Counted from the stretch's first letter, positions 19,370-28,487 are shown. The stretch is DNA of 41,071 bases from Bremia lactucae (GCF_004359215.1 NC_090627.1:567595-608665); one strand, 5' to 3'. Translations and numbers: made by a program. The notes: generated from the sequence alone by a model not told the origin.

Positions 19370-20010
19370 ATAGTGCGTAAGACATCCGCCACGACCCGAT
19401 TGGCACGTTCTGTTTGGCCATCGGTCTGGAGATGATCTGCGGTCGACATGGTGAGCTTGCTACCTAGCAGGCACCATGTAAGACATCGATCACAGGCAAG
19501 GAGGCAGGTCTCTTGTTCCTGCATCATGTATACCGGCTACACGGGATGCCCGATTCCATAGTATCGGACCGGGATCCACGTTTTACGTCTGGTTTTTCGC
19601 GACATGTGTTCGAGCTAAATGCAACGTTTTGCTCAGTCTGTCTACCAAGACGACGAGCACTGTTCGACCCTTATGATCGGGCAGCATGCCAAACATGAAG
19701 TCCAGACTTACTGACTTCCAACAATTGGTTGGAATCGGTAGGGGCTTCAGTGGCGCACTGCTGGACGGTGCAGGCTTAATGCGCTGACCCTGTTCGCAAG
19801 AGCGAATTTAGTTGGCCACCCATCTATATAGATGTAGCCACCAAAAATCCTCTGACCCTTGTAAGAATGTCTTTTTACGGCCCACATACCCACTAGATGG
19901 CGCATCATGAAGCTCGTGAAGGATCATCAGCTTGAGATCTGTGTCATCGAGGTACAGAGAATCTGAAGGGATCACAAGGTGACAGCTGATGCTATAATAG
20001 GCCATCGCTG
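19370..20010 (-). pseudogene. Ty3/gypsy integrase of element E, with an inverted internal block
   Basis: The minus strand reads MILHELHDAPSSGYVGRKKT (H2C2 domain with the second His replaced by Tyr), then the first catalytic region (LDFMFGMLPDHKGRT, VDRLSKTLHLA) down to about 19617. The next 137 bases (19478-19614) must be read on the plus strand: TGKEAGLLFLHHVYRLHGMP followed by D-S-I-V-S-D-R-D-P-R-F, the second catalytic Asp region. From 19475 the minus strand resumes with LLGSKLTMSTADHLQTDGQT and E-R-A-N-R-V, which holds the catalytic Glu. The order fits one integrase with its middle inverted in place. Confidence 0.72.
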
Positions 20011-20269
20011 TAGCTAAAGAGATAAGGCTTAGCTTTCAGGTGCGACGGAAGGAAGACCTTTCGTCCACCGACGTGATGGAACAGCAGGCGACAATGTTCG
20101 TCCTGGCTGAGCTCTCCTTAATTTCAAAGGTCAACCAGCTCGCCACGTGGTAGACCTTCATGGCTGCTAGCTTCGACGACTCAACGTGTGCCTAAGCACG
20201 CTTTCCTGGTTTCTTACCTCGAAACCTGGTCTGCGCGATAACGCGCCAACGAAGATATTCGACCTACCC

Positions 20270-20640
20270 GGCTAAATTCGACTTGAAATTAAATACAGAT
20301 CGGAATGTAAGCCATCTTGCAGTCTAGGCGAGAGGCGCAGTGATTTTATTGCGGTCTGCAGGATGTATGAGCCATATAAAACCACAAATGGTTCGGTGTC
20401 CAATAAGTGCACGCAAAACTTTACGAGAGCATACTTTATTAGAAGTAGCTCCTTGTCATGCACATTATAATTCAATTCCGCGGCTTTTGAAAGCCAGGAC
20501 TAATAAGAATGAGACACGGTCAACGCCGTCGTCATCATTCTGAGCACGCTGCCGATTGCGAAATTTGCTTGCATCGCCGACGATGCTAAAGAACTTATCC
20601 ACGTTTGGCAATGCGAAAACAAGTGCCTCTGCAGAGATTG
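20270..20640 (-). pseudogene. RNase H of element E
   Basis: Minus-strand blocks: DKFFSIVGDAS (first catalytic Asp region), DDDGVDRVS, then VHDKELLLIKYALVKFCVHL and L-D-T-E-P-F-V-V-L. This is the core of Ty3/gypsy RNase H. Two or more frame changes separate the blocks. The same region is found in element F at 34757-35070 and, out of place, at 23263-23413. Confidence 0.7.
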
Positions 20641-20859
20641 CTTCTGATGCAAACGCATCTACTTGTTCCTTTAATCAAACCCATTCTGCATCCTTTTTAA
20701 GGATGTCAGACAAGGGCTTAGTACGCTCTGCATACTTCTTGCTGTATTTATGCAAGTAATTGGAGAGCCCTAGGAATTGGCGCAAATCCTTCACATGCCG
20801 TGGGATTGGTCATTCTTTTATCGATTTTTCCATGTCTGGGTCTGCTCGTACTTCATGTA

Positions 20860-21740
20860 TACCTACTATGCAGCCCAGGACAGGTATCTCGGGGGCGTCC
20901 TCAAAGTCTGCAACACAGCGTCTAAATGATGCTTGTGCGACTCTATTGCGCTCAGCCCGTCTTCGACTCTACTATGCAGGAATACATCGTCAAAGTAATG
21001 GGGCGCGTAGGCAAGGTGCTGACGCATCACCTGAGCCACCACTCGGTTGAATGTCGCTGGTGCGATTTTACACCCTAAGGTATCACAAGCCACTCCAAAA
21101 GCATACCGCTTGGGTTGCTTACAGTTGTGTTGCCTACATCGGACTCTCTGATGAGTACCTGAGAGTAGCCATCTTTAAATCCAACGCGGAAACGATAGTT
21201 GACTTTCCCATGGAGTTCAACAAGACATTTTTCCGCGGGATTGACGTTTGCGCCAGTGTGGTCGCCGTGTTCTGCTTATTGTTGGCATGAACTACGCGCC
21301 ACCCACCTGTGGCTTTACGCACACAAAAGGTCGGGCTGCAGCAAGGTGACTTGCTCTCACATACCTGTCTCGCCTTGGCTCGTTTGTCGAAGAATTCATC
21401 GATATAATCGACTAGTTCTTTCGGCAACGGCGATTACCTAGTCACATAATACTTGGTGCCAGGATCTAATCAATTTCGTGCCCGATGCCCCTATCTGCTG
21501 GTAGGCGGCTCGGCACTTCTTCTGGGAACACATCACGATGTTTCCACAGAACCTCAAAGAACGGACTGTCTCTCAAGGCATCCCAGCCTTGAGCAGCGTA
21601 CCGCTTCTCTTGGTCCGTTTCTAGGACGCTCTCGTCCATTGTGGACGACGAGCAGCAGTCTACCAAGTTCTCTCCTAGAACTGGTCGACTATTTCGTGGA
21701 TCTTTCCTTCCTTTAATTAGGCAAGGAGCAGATCCCACGA
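20860..21740 (-). pseudogene. Reverse transcriptase of element E
   Basis: On the minus strand: lead-in LWKHRDVFPEEVPSRLPADR (21560-21480), fingers SPCCSPTFCVRKATGGWRVV with Val-His-Ala following (21380-21290), PIPRKNVLLNSMGKSTIVSA (with the first catalytic Asp in L-D-L), then after a gap APATFNRVVAQVMRQHLAYA and Y-F-D-D at 20986-20997, the YxDD catalytic motif. L-H-S-R-V-E-D-G follows. Frame breaks near 21130 and 20870 inactivate it. Domain order and motifs match Ty3/gypsy RT of normal length. Confidence 0.85.
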
Positions 21741-22300
21741 CATCTCCGGGAGATTTACTATCTCCTCAGCAGATTTTAAAGACTTGTCAGAGCACATCAA
21801 CTGAGAATGCCTCCGCAATTTTGTCTTTGACGGCCTCGAACACCTCGTTCGAAGGCCCGTCCTCTTTATTAGAGACTGATCCAAAGGTCACTCGTTTAGA
21901 CGTGCCTTTGATCGTCCTTATCTATCGTGTACTCGTTCTTCGAGTCACCACGACCTTTGACTGGGAAGCGAATGCCGTTGCTCTCCTGGCTAGCACACCC
22001 CTTCCAACCGCACTAGGATCAAGGCACTGTGCCGGTTTATGCGACGCTTGACTTCCTGTCAGATCGCTGTCTACTGCCACAGGCTCTCGGTTCTATGCAG
22101 GACTATGGGACACATGACTACTTGACATTGCCCTTTTCACTACCCCAGTCTCCACGAGCTGGGTAGGAATTGTTGATATTTTACATCCCGTCAACGCATC
22201 CTCAACTGTGATCGACACGACATCAGTTGCATACGCCTCTCGTGGGAGCACATCCTTTCCGGTGCCCTGCGTAGAGTTCGCAACTGTGCGTGTACGCTAG
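21741..22300 (-). pseudogene. Protease-RT linker of element E
   Basis: Low-complexity acidic/Ser-rich spacer on the minus strand, with FEAVKDKIAEAFSVDVLCQV-like and KVVVTRRTSTR-like patches that match the better open copy in element F (36157-36555). It has stops and shifts. Confidence 0.5.
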
Positions 22301-22643
22301 TCTAGTCATGGTTGGTGTAATACCAACCATAGCATGCCTAGGATGAGGCCATTCGGACTCTACATACCTAGCACTGTGAACTTCTCTTTACAAGAGAAGT
22401 CACTAAAGCTGAAGGCGAGTTCTACCTGAACTCTCTCAGACTTAAAGAGCGCGCCGTTCCCTAAAGAACCGTCGCCTCTTCTCGCTTGCCATCCTGGCGA
22501 AGCGACTTAAACATCGCCGGTCTCTTTCTTAGAGCCGCGAGTTTTACAAAATTTTGTGATGATACTAGAATCCACTAGGAGGGTCATCACCTGGTCATAG
22601 CCTCGTACTTGAGCGCTATAGACCAGCAGGGTTGAGGTGGACT
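22029..22643 (-). repeat. Tandem unit 1: protease/linker duplication in element E
   Basis: This block repeats 22644-23262: GTGCCGGTTTATGCGACGC, CACAGGCTCTCGG, CACGAGCTGGGTAGGAATTG and TCATAGCCTCGTACTTGAGC all recur about 615-631 bases later. The protease here starts QVRGYDQVMTLLVDS, but D-S-G-A has become D-S-S-I, and the frame ends soon after at 22507. The protease tail reads VLGMxSPNGLILGMLWLV, where x is a stop. Confidence 0.8.
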
Positions 22644-23262
22644 GTGCCGGTTTATGCGACGCATGACTTCTTGTCAGCTCGCCGTCTACTGCCACAGGCT
22701 CTCGGCTCTGTGCAGGACATTCGGACGCATGACTACTTGTCATCGTCCTATTCACTACCTCAGTCTCCACGAGCTGGGTAGGAATTGGTGAAAAGGTAGG
22801 AATTGGTGACGTTTGACATCCCGTCAACGCACCCTCAACTGTGTTCGACACGACATGAGTTGCATACGCCTCTCGCAGGAGCACATCCTTTCCGGTGTCC
22901 TGTGTAGAGCTCGCAACTGTGCGTGTAAGCCAGTCTATCCATGGTTGGTGATTTATCAACCATGGCATGCCTAGGATGAGGTCATACGGACTCTCTATAC
23001 CTAGCACTGTGAACTTCTAATTACAAGAGAAGTCACTAAAGCTGAAGGCGAGTTCTACCTAAACTCCCCCAGACTAAACGAGCGTGCCGTTCACTAAACG
23101 AACGGTCGCCTCTTCTCGCTTGCCATCCTGTCAAAGCGACTCAAACAGCGCCGGTCTCTTGCTTAGAGCCGCGAGTTTCACAAAATTTTGTGATGCACCC
23201 GAATCCACTAGGAGGGTCATCACCTGGTCATAGCCTCGTACTTGAGCGCAATAGACCAACAA
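22644..23262 (-). repeat. Tandem unit 2: protease with intact DSGA
   Basis: The minus strand reads QVRGYDQVMTLLVDSGASQN with F-V-K-L; the active-site D-S-G-A-S is at 23205-23191. Then come EEATVRLVNGTLV, a stop and LGIESPYDLILGMPWLINHQ. An open frame (23007-22507) runs from this protease tail through a Ser/Thr/Pro-rich linker and across the tandem junction into unit 1. In element F the corresponding region occurs once, so the duplication is specific to E. Confidence 0.8.
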
Positions 23263-23413
23263 GAAGGTGCACACGAAACTTGACAGTAGCATACTTTATT
23301 GAAAGTAACTCTTTGTCATGCTCGGGGTAATTCAGTTCCGCGGCTTTTAAGAGCCGGGACTGAGAAGAGATGACGCGGTAACGCCGTCGTCATCCTTCTG
23401 CCTAAGCGCGCTG
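23263..23413 (-). other. Displaced RNase H segment between gag and protease
   Basis: The minus strand reads SSQSRLLKAAELNYPEHDKE followed by L-L-S-I-K-Y-A and V-K-F-R-V-H-L-L, unmistakably the RNase H block that belongs about 3 kb further along (compare 20395-20540 and 34800-34950). Element F has no such segment at the matching place (37020-37080). Confidence 0.85.
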
Positions 23414-23696
23414 CGGGTTGAGGTCCGAGATTTCGAGACCTCAGGGACTATGTTACCCATTTGTTCGACAACTCTAAACTTAGGGGTAGCTTCAGAGTCC
23501 ACGTCAGTAGGGCATCCCACCCCTTCTGCGCTCCTGCATTTCCCGACCCCTGAGTGGTCGATGCAGAGCTCATGCGTCTCGCACGCCGGTTCTTGCAATC
23601 GTTCTTTGGGAAGGGAGTACTCTTGCTACGCGTCTTCGCGCCAGCAGGGACCTTAGCATAGCAGCAAGCCATCATATTACTGCGCTTGCCGCCTTT
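23414..23696 (-). pseudogene. Gag C-terminus of element E after the CCHC knuckle
   Basis: After the stop in the knuckle, the minus strand continues GGKRSNMMACCYAKVPAGAK and a basic Lys/Arg-rich tail. The intact knuckle in element F (C-Y-K-C-G-K-R-G-N-M-M-A-R-C near 37325) shows what was lost: here the second Cys pair position is a stop (TAG) and the spacing is disturbed. Confidence 0.6.
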
Positions 23697-24365
23697 CTAG
23701 CAGACACAGTCTGCATTGCCCAGCTCCATGGGAGTGGCATCTGACCTCACGGCCGAAGGCTTATGCCAAGCTGTCGCCGAGGCACTGTTGAAGAATTGCA
23801 TCTCATCTAAGGCAATTTGGATTGCCTCTTCCATCGTCGACAGCACCTTTCTGAAAAGGGCCTGTCGCGATGGGCCATGCCGTAGTCCGTTCATAAACGT
23901 GAGCACCTTAATGTGCTCCGGAATCGGACCTACGGTTATGGACGCCGACAGCAAGCGCATCTCTTGCACATACTCTTGCAGAGATAGCTTCGCCTGTCGC
24001 GCTCCAAAGAAGCGCGCCTGAAGCAACACTTCGTTGTTCGGCGGCTGGTATATGGCGCGAATTTTTGTCTTAAAGATTGCCCGTGTAAGGAACGCTTCAA
24101 CGTCCGCCATAAGAGCCGAGTAAGCCCACTCTGAGGCCTTACCGCGCAAGTGCGAAATGGCGTACGAAACCATATGGCTGTCGTCCTCGATGATCTGCGC
24201 GACACCACGCTGCTCCACGGCTATCAGCCAGTGGACAATCGTGTGCGCTGCAGCTCCATCGAGCTTGGGCGGGTCTATCCGAATGGGCTTCGGATGATGC
24301 GGCCGGGTAGAGAGAAACTTAAGAGTCCTGTTGTAAGCCTCGCTCCGAGCCTGCTCACGCCTCAT
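23697..24365 (-). CDS. Retrotransposon gag (capsid) of element E, 222 codons open
   Basis: From an ATG at 24365 the frame is open for 222 codons. HPKPIRIDPPKLDGAAAHTI starts the retrotransposon gag domain; ISHLRGKASEWAYSALM and AIYQPPNNEVLLQARFFGAR are its conserved helices; SLQEYVQEMRLLSASI and FMNGLRHGPSRQALFRKVL follow; the frame stops at the first Cys pair of the CCHC knuckle (ADCVC, stop). It is the longest intact gag frame in the window, but the premature stop removes nucleocapsid and separates it from pol. It starts directly at the edge of an inverted LTR A fragment, so it has no normal leader. Confidence 0.8.
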   Translation of the reverse strand: MRREQARSEAYNRTLKFLSTRPHHPKPIRIDPPKLDGAAAHTIVHWLIAVEQRGVAQIIEDDSHMVSYAISHLRGKASEWAYSALMADVEAFLTRAIFKTKIRAIYQPPNNEVLLQARFFGARQAKLSLQEYVQEMRLLSASITVGPIPEHIKVLTFMNGLRHGPSRQALFRKVLSTMEEAIQIALDEMQFFNSASATAWHKPSAVRSDATPMELGNADCVC

Positions 24366-24541
24366 ATTTAATACGATTAAATTTAAATAAGTCCGACAAT
24401 TACTTCCTATTGGTAAGTGCGCACGAGGGACGGATTATAGCCCCCGTGACGACACGTATACCAGAGTACTTAGTGCGTTGGGCGAGGTCGCTAAGGCGCC
24501 CACCACAACAAACTCACTGCACGCGAGAGTAGACGGTCAAT
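24366..24541 (-). repeat. Inverted fragment of LTR A
   Basis: Reverse complement of 24868-25045 inside the 3' LTR of element A, with only about four differences in 175 bases by eye, much closer than either is to the LTR at 9186. The two form an inverted pair 326 bases apart. Confidence 0.85.
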
Positions 24542-24802
24542 CTGAGTGACGGTCTCGGCCGCAGCATGGCTCTGTGCCTCGGAAGCGGATCTCCGCTGTA
24601 TGCCTCAAACTATTTAACTGAGCAACATGTTGCCCAGGAAGACTGCCCAGGAGCCTGGCCAGGGCTTACTAGCCAAGTCCCTGCGCTAAGTGCTCGATGA
24701 TGTTCGGAGAGGTGGGGAAACGAGCCAAATCGATATTGAGGCCCAACTTTACGTACACACGCAGAAATGCGGGTCGTGGGGAGGATTTCAAGTGCTACTA
24801 AG
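24542..24802 (+). promoter_or_regulatory. 3' end of element A with candidate polypurine tract
   Basis: Non-coding or unreadable stretch ending in GTGGGGAGGA (24776-24785), then TTTCAAGTGCTACTAAG directly before the LTR at 24803. The purine tract and position fit the plus-strand primer site. No integrase tail could be read with confidence in this piece. Confidence 0.5.
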
Positions 24803-25275
24803 TGTAGGCGGACACGTCTTAATGCGACCACGCTCTACATAATCACACACCCTAGCACAACGAGGAGGCGGTTTGACCGTCTACTCTCGCGTGCAGTGAG
24901 TTTGATGTGGTGGGCGCCTTAGCGACCTCGCCCAACGCACTAAGTACTCTGGTATACGTGTCGTCACGGGAGCTATAATCCGTCCCTCGTGCGCACTTAC
25001 CAATAGGAAGTAATCGTCAGACTTATTTAAATTTAATCGTATTAACTATAAATACCTATTCTTTTCAATCAAAATTGTCATCTCTATAGATAACACTCAT
25101 ATGTATTGCGAGCGTGCACCTATGTGCATCCCATACACAAGGGTTGGTGACAAATGTGAACCACGCCCGAGTGCTGGGTCTAATTACTTTATTTAAGCAA
25201 TTGACCATCCACGTAAGTTTATCAAGTGTTCTTAACGGGGACTGTGTAACATTAGGGCAACTTTGGCCAGTCACA
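24803..25275 (+). repeat. LTR family A, 3' copy (473 bp)
   Basis: TGTAGGCGGACACGTC ... CTTTGGCCAGTCACA. Aligns end to end with 9186-9714 apart from an internal deletion after about 25110. It is followed by CAAAG, matching the bases before the 5' copy. Confidence 0.8.
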
Positions 25276-25695
25276 CAAAGAGTTTCTTGGTTTCATAAAA
25301 TATGAGGTTTTAACAACTCAGGGAGTCGTACAAGCTATTAAAGATTAGTGAATACTTGTTGAAGGGATTCAGGGGGCAATTAGTGCGCGAGACTATGTAC
25401 CTTAGAATAGCTTCTATCTCTCACAGGTCAATGGCGGAAGCCTTAGGAAAGGCACTAGACGCTTTAAGATCAATGGGGAACTGAACTTTATTTACTTATT
25501 TAAATCTGAAACCTAACCCTAGCTACTTTAAATAGATTTCGGCCGCCAGATTTATATATGGTGGCTGCCACATATGTTACCCACGATAAATGGGCTTTTA
25601 GTAATTATCTTATTCTTAATTGAACAAAACTGTATTTGCCCATAAAGTAAATGTACCACAACAACGGTTCACCAACCGATGTATGTCCCATTACA
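25276..25695 (+). repeat. LTR family B, 3' copy, remaining 420 bp
   Basis: Starts mid-LTR at the position where 9185 stops, and continues in register with the LTR at 2943 (CAACTCAGGGAGTCGTACAA, GGCCGCCAGATTTATATATG, GGTTCACCAACCGATG) to the terminal CCCATTACA. Confidence 0.8.
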
Positions 25696-25815
25696 CTTTT
25701 TGCCAAGCTGATTCCACACAAGTCTCCTGAAAACGATGGCATTGTGGAATTTAAAAGAACTTGGGTGGGTGCAAAGAGCAAATCTTATAATTTATATGCG
25801 AGGTTTAAAGAGTAG
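25696..25815 (+). pseudogene. Broken cellular gene, right part
   Basis: Directly after the LTR the plus strand is open for 39 codons (AKLIPHKSPENDGIVEF, KRTWVGAKSKSYNLYARFKE, stop at 25813). Removing 2943-25695 and one copy of the 5-base target duplication joins this frame without a shift to the frame open up to 2942. Composition (Lys, Asn, Tyr, Ser, Glu) is protein-like. I do not recognise the family. Confidence 0.35.
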
Positions 25816-26919
25816 TAAGAAGATAAAGCGGCAACCAGGCATTTCGTAACGCCGTCTCATTTTGCAATTATTTGTCTTCGACGAAACTATACGCCGATAT
25901 CAGCTGCAAAGATTTAGGTTAAATATTCGTTCCGCTGCAGTCTCATAGCATTGAAAGCCGTAACTTTGCAGCCTACCACTACGGTATAGAAGACATTTAA
26001 ACCATGTCAGAGGCATCTTAGTCTCATTTCAGTAAGAATCTCTCGTTCGAAACTGCATGTCGCAGTGATTTAACTGTGCAGTAAAACGACTTTTGAATGT
26101 GCTTTAAAACTTTATCAAGTCGAGCCCCTAGACACAGACAAGATTCACAAACCAAAACGTCGAAATGTTGCGTAATTCTCAGCAACGCATCGCACAAAAT
26201 TGGCAACTCTTCGTCTGAAAACACAAGTTGGACGGTCTTTACTCGTGGTAAAGGGAATCATAAAGTTGGTCAAGCAGATATAAAATTAAATTCCGCCACA
26301 GAGACCCATAGTGTACATTTTGAGCGATCACTTAATCAAAAGCTCTATCTCGACCACTGTTTAGCTATTGATACGTCTTTCAAGATTTAAGCGCACCTTG
26401 TAAAGCTCATGGTTTAGCAAGCTACGGATACGTATATCACAATTGACCTGAACCATGGCAAAGGTTACAGCATGTGCTTTAAGCCGAACACATGCTTTAC
26501 TCAGCATAAACACCTGGTAATCTTCGATAATAAATTTGACTGCTGAAGTCACTGAGGATGTTGCGCAAGAAAAAGAGCTAGCGTGACAGTCGTGCCTGAG
26601 CTAGATGCCGAGCAAGCGGTCGATTGCCAATTTTCAAGAGCAAAAATGTGTGGCATTGTGAGATTGCACAAGGGCTCTAATTGTGATCCAATTGCACCAG
26701 CGCAAAGGTTATAAGGCTGAAAAGACGAATCGCTAGACACCGATCATAATTTGTTTCAAAATGACACCGCACGCGACTTAAAGCAACATCATTGAGATTT
26801 TAAAATTCTTTAATCGTCGTGCGATGGATGCATTTGCGCAGAATACACGCCACCAAAGGCTCGGTTAATATAATTGACATAAAGTATAATTTGATTACGT
26901 ACAGCATGCTCCCTCAGCG
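25816..26919. other. Unassigned sequence between the broken gene and ING
   Basis: About 1.1 kb. Three short minus-strand frames look mildly protein-like: 26740-26549 (ends LALFLAQHPQ), 26552-26361 (IIEDYQVFMLSKACVRLKAH) and 26224-26024 (DEELPILCDALLRITQHFDV). They could be exons of a decayed gene, but splice sites do not join them in phase and no family is recognised. The last 100 bases should contain the ING 3' UTR. Confidence 0.3.
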
Positions 26920-27828
26920 TTACTTTATCCCAAGCTGCACCTTGCAGTCCTGACAATACCACTTGCCCGCTGGTTGATCCGTCAGCCCCACACAGCCAAA
27001 ATGGAACCATTCGTACTTGCAGTCGTCGTTATCGCAGCCTACCATTTGCCCAAACGATACTCGTCGGCAGCTACAATAGATAGGTTCATTCGGGTCAATT
27101 GGCAAATCTTCGGAGGCCAGAACTACCGGAGAAGCGTCAGCAGCGGGCAATGCTGCCGAAGTCTCAGAAGTCGATCTCTTTCTTGATGATGAAGTTCCAC
27201 TACTCGAAGCCCTGAGTACTAATGGTGTCGCAGACTTCTCTTTAATATTTCCTGTATTTGTATTGTGCTTACTGCGAACATTCACTTGAGGCACTAAATG
27301 ATTCTGAGAAGCCTGATGCACTGTCATGGCTGCGGCCACCTTTTGCTTCTTGCGATGAGGTCTGCTTTCCTCCTGATATTCCCCATTGGCTTTTAATAAA
27401 GCCGAGTAGCTCTCTAAATCTCTGTCTAGTCGTCGAATATGGTGATCCACAATGTCATAGCTCTGAGCTGCAATGGCGATCTTCTCGTCCAGCTTTTGCA
27501 CGACCAAAGCGTGCCTCTCCCGAAGCTGCTGTACCATTGCATCAGCTTTAATAAGCTCGCGAAGCTCTTGCTCAGTAGCTTCTCCTTTTGTTGGATCTGC
27601 ACACCTTGCAAGCACCTTTTGTCTCGCACTCGTTAAGTACGCTTTCTGGGCCGTCATTAGCTCCTCGAGAAGTGGGTATGACGTCTGCAACACAAGCATT
27701 AGCTAGAATTACATAGATAGCGAAAAGAAAGGCACCTTGTCCAATTCTCGCATGAGATCGAAGTTGCGCTTGATCTCTGAAGGCAGCATGTACATACTCT
27801 CCAGGTAATCCTCAACATACGTGCCCAT
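26920..27828 (-). CDS. ING-family PHD-finger chromatin protein (two exons)
   Basis: Exon 1 is 27828-27736 (31 codons, MGTYVEDYLESMYMLPSEIK ... DLMRELDK). The intron is 27735-27685 (51 nt, GTGCCT...TTGCAG, phase 0). Exon 2 is 27684-26920 (254 codons plus stop). The 285-residue product has the ING N-terminal helical domain (about 1-135), which anchors ING proteins in histone acetyltransferase or deacetylase complexes, a Lys/Arg/Ser-rich linker (about 140-225), and a C-terminal PHD finger (about 235-278) with all Cys4-His-Cys3 ligands (C-x-C ... G-C-D-N-D-D-C ... E-W-F-H-F-G-C-V ... K-W-Y-C-Q-D-C). That finger type reads trimethylated histone H3 Lys4. No frame break or stop occurs. It is the only intact cellular gene here. 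A same-strand LTR ends 165 bp upstream. Confidence 0.93.
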
Positions 27829-27993
27829 GATGCGGATAGAATTAAATCAATTAAAAACGATAATTTAGGCAATATGATTTTTGTATTGTCAGAAATTTAG
27901 AGCTGTTTATAATACCACGAAAAGCCCGAATAAAGCACCTCATGCGTTTTTTATGGCATCATTTTACTTTTCTGCATTGAAGTAAATTATATT

Positions 27994-28487
27994 TGTAACG
28001 AACTAAAAGCTATATAAGGAATAATAAATATTATTTTCTATGAGAGGAAATAAATAAAGAAGAACAAAATTATTGTCTTTGTTAATTTTGACTTAATAAC
28101 TCCAATATTACCAAATTTGGTAATATTGACGCAACAAGACATTAGTTGTATTGATTGGTTGATTTAAATTTAAAACAACCCCGCCAATCGTTATAAGACA
28201 CGATTGTGCGGTGCGCAAGTAGGCGCCATACATAATTTGCTATTAATATAGTAAAGTCAGTAGTAGATAGAAGAAGATGATTACGTAGGAACTTAATTAT
28301 TAATACAGTTTACTTTTTCTCTATCCTCAAGCCTTAGAACTAATTTTTGGTAGCCAAGACTTCTTAGCTACCTGTAATCTTCATCTGCACGTCGTGTAAG
28401 TAAAGTAATCGAGCCACCCATCTTCACCGTAATGAGTGTAGGTTGTCTAGTACTGTTAATAGTACTAGCAAAGGGTGCCTCGTTACA
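27994..28487 (-). repeat. LTR family D, same strand as and upstream of ING
   Basis: Read on the minus strand it starts TGTAACGAGGCACC at 28487 and ends GTTACA at 27994 (494 bp, TGTAA...TTACA). It aligns with 15876-16362. It includes a perfect 26-base palindrome at 28103-28128 centred on CCAAATTTGG. It is a 3' LTR: the bases upstream on the minus strand (28488-28570) are element tail. Transcription starting in it would read toward the ING gene, whose ATG is 165 bp further. Confidence 0.75.

Larger units (their letters stand above)
9186..25275 (+). mobile_element. Element A: LTR element nested in LTR B (16.1 kb with insertions)
   Basis: The 5' LTR is 9186-9714 and the 3' LTR 24803-25275, same orientation, both starting TGTAGGCGG. 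The five bases before the 5' LTR (9181-9185) and after the 3' LTR (25276-25280) are both CAAAG, and the flanks join into a continuous family B LTR when A is removed. Gag follows the 5' LTR (9847-11381), and a purine-rich GTGGGGAGGA lies just upstream of the 3' LTR. The interior is filled with later insertions and rearranged pieces. The two LTRs look roughly 80 percent similar by eye, so A is also old. Confidence 0.72.
2943..25695 (+). mobile_element. Composite: LTR element B with nested element A (22.75 kb)
   Basis: The 5' LTR is 2943-3429. The 3' LTR is 9135-9185 plus 25276-25695, interrupted by element A. The five bases before the 5' LTR are CTTCT and the five after the 3' LTR are CTTTT, consistent with an old target-site duplication with one transition. 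The internal region begins with a plus-strand gag (3589-4977) and ends with an LTR-proximal CTATCAGG before 9135. Between them lie fragments of other elements in both orientations. The two LTRs differ at many sites by eye, so the insertion is old. Confidence 0.62.

Noticed and set aside
26974..27706. Several plus-strand frames of 60-97 codons
   Set aside because: They are shadows on the strand opposite the ING coding exon.
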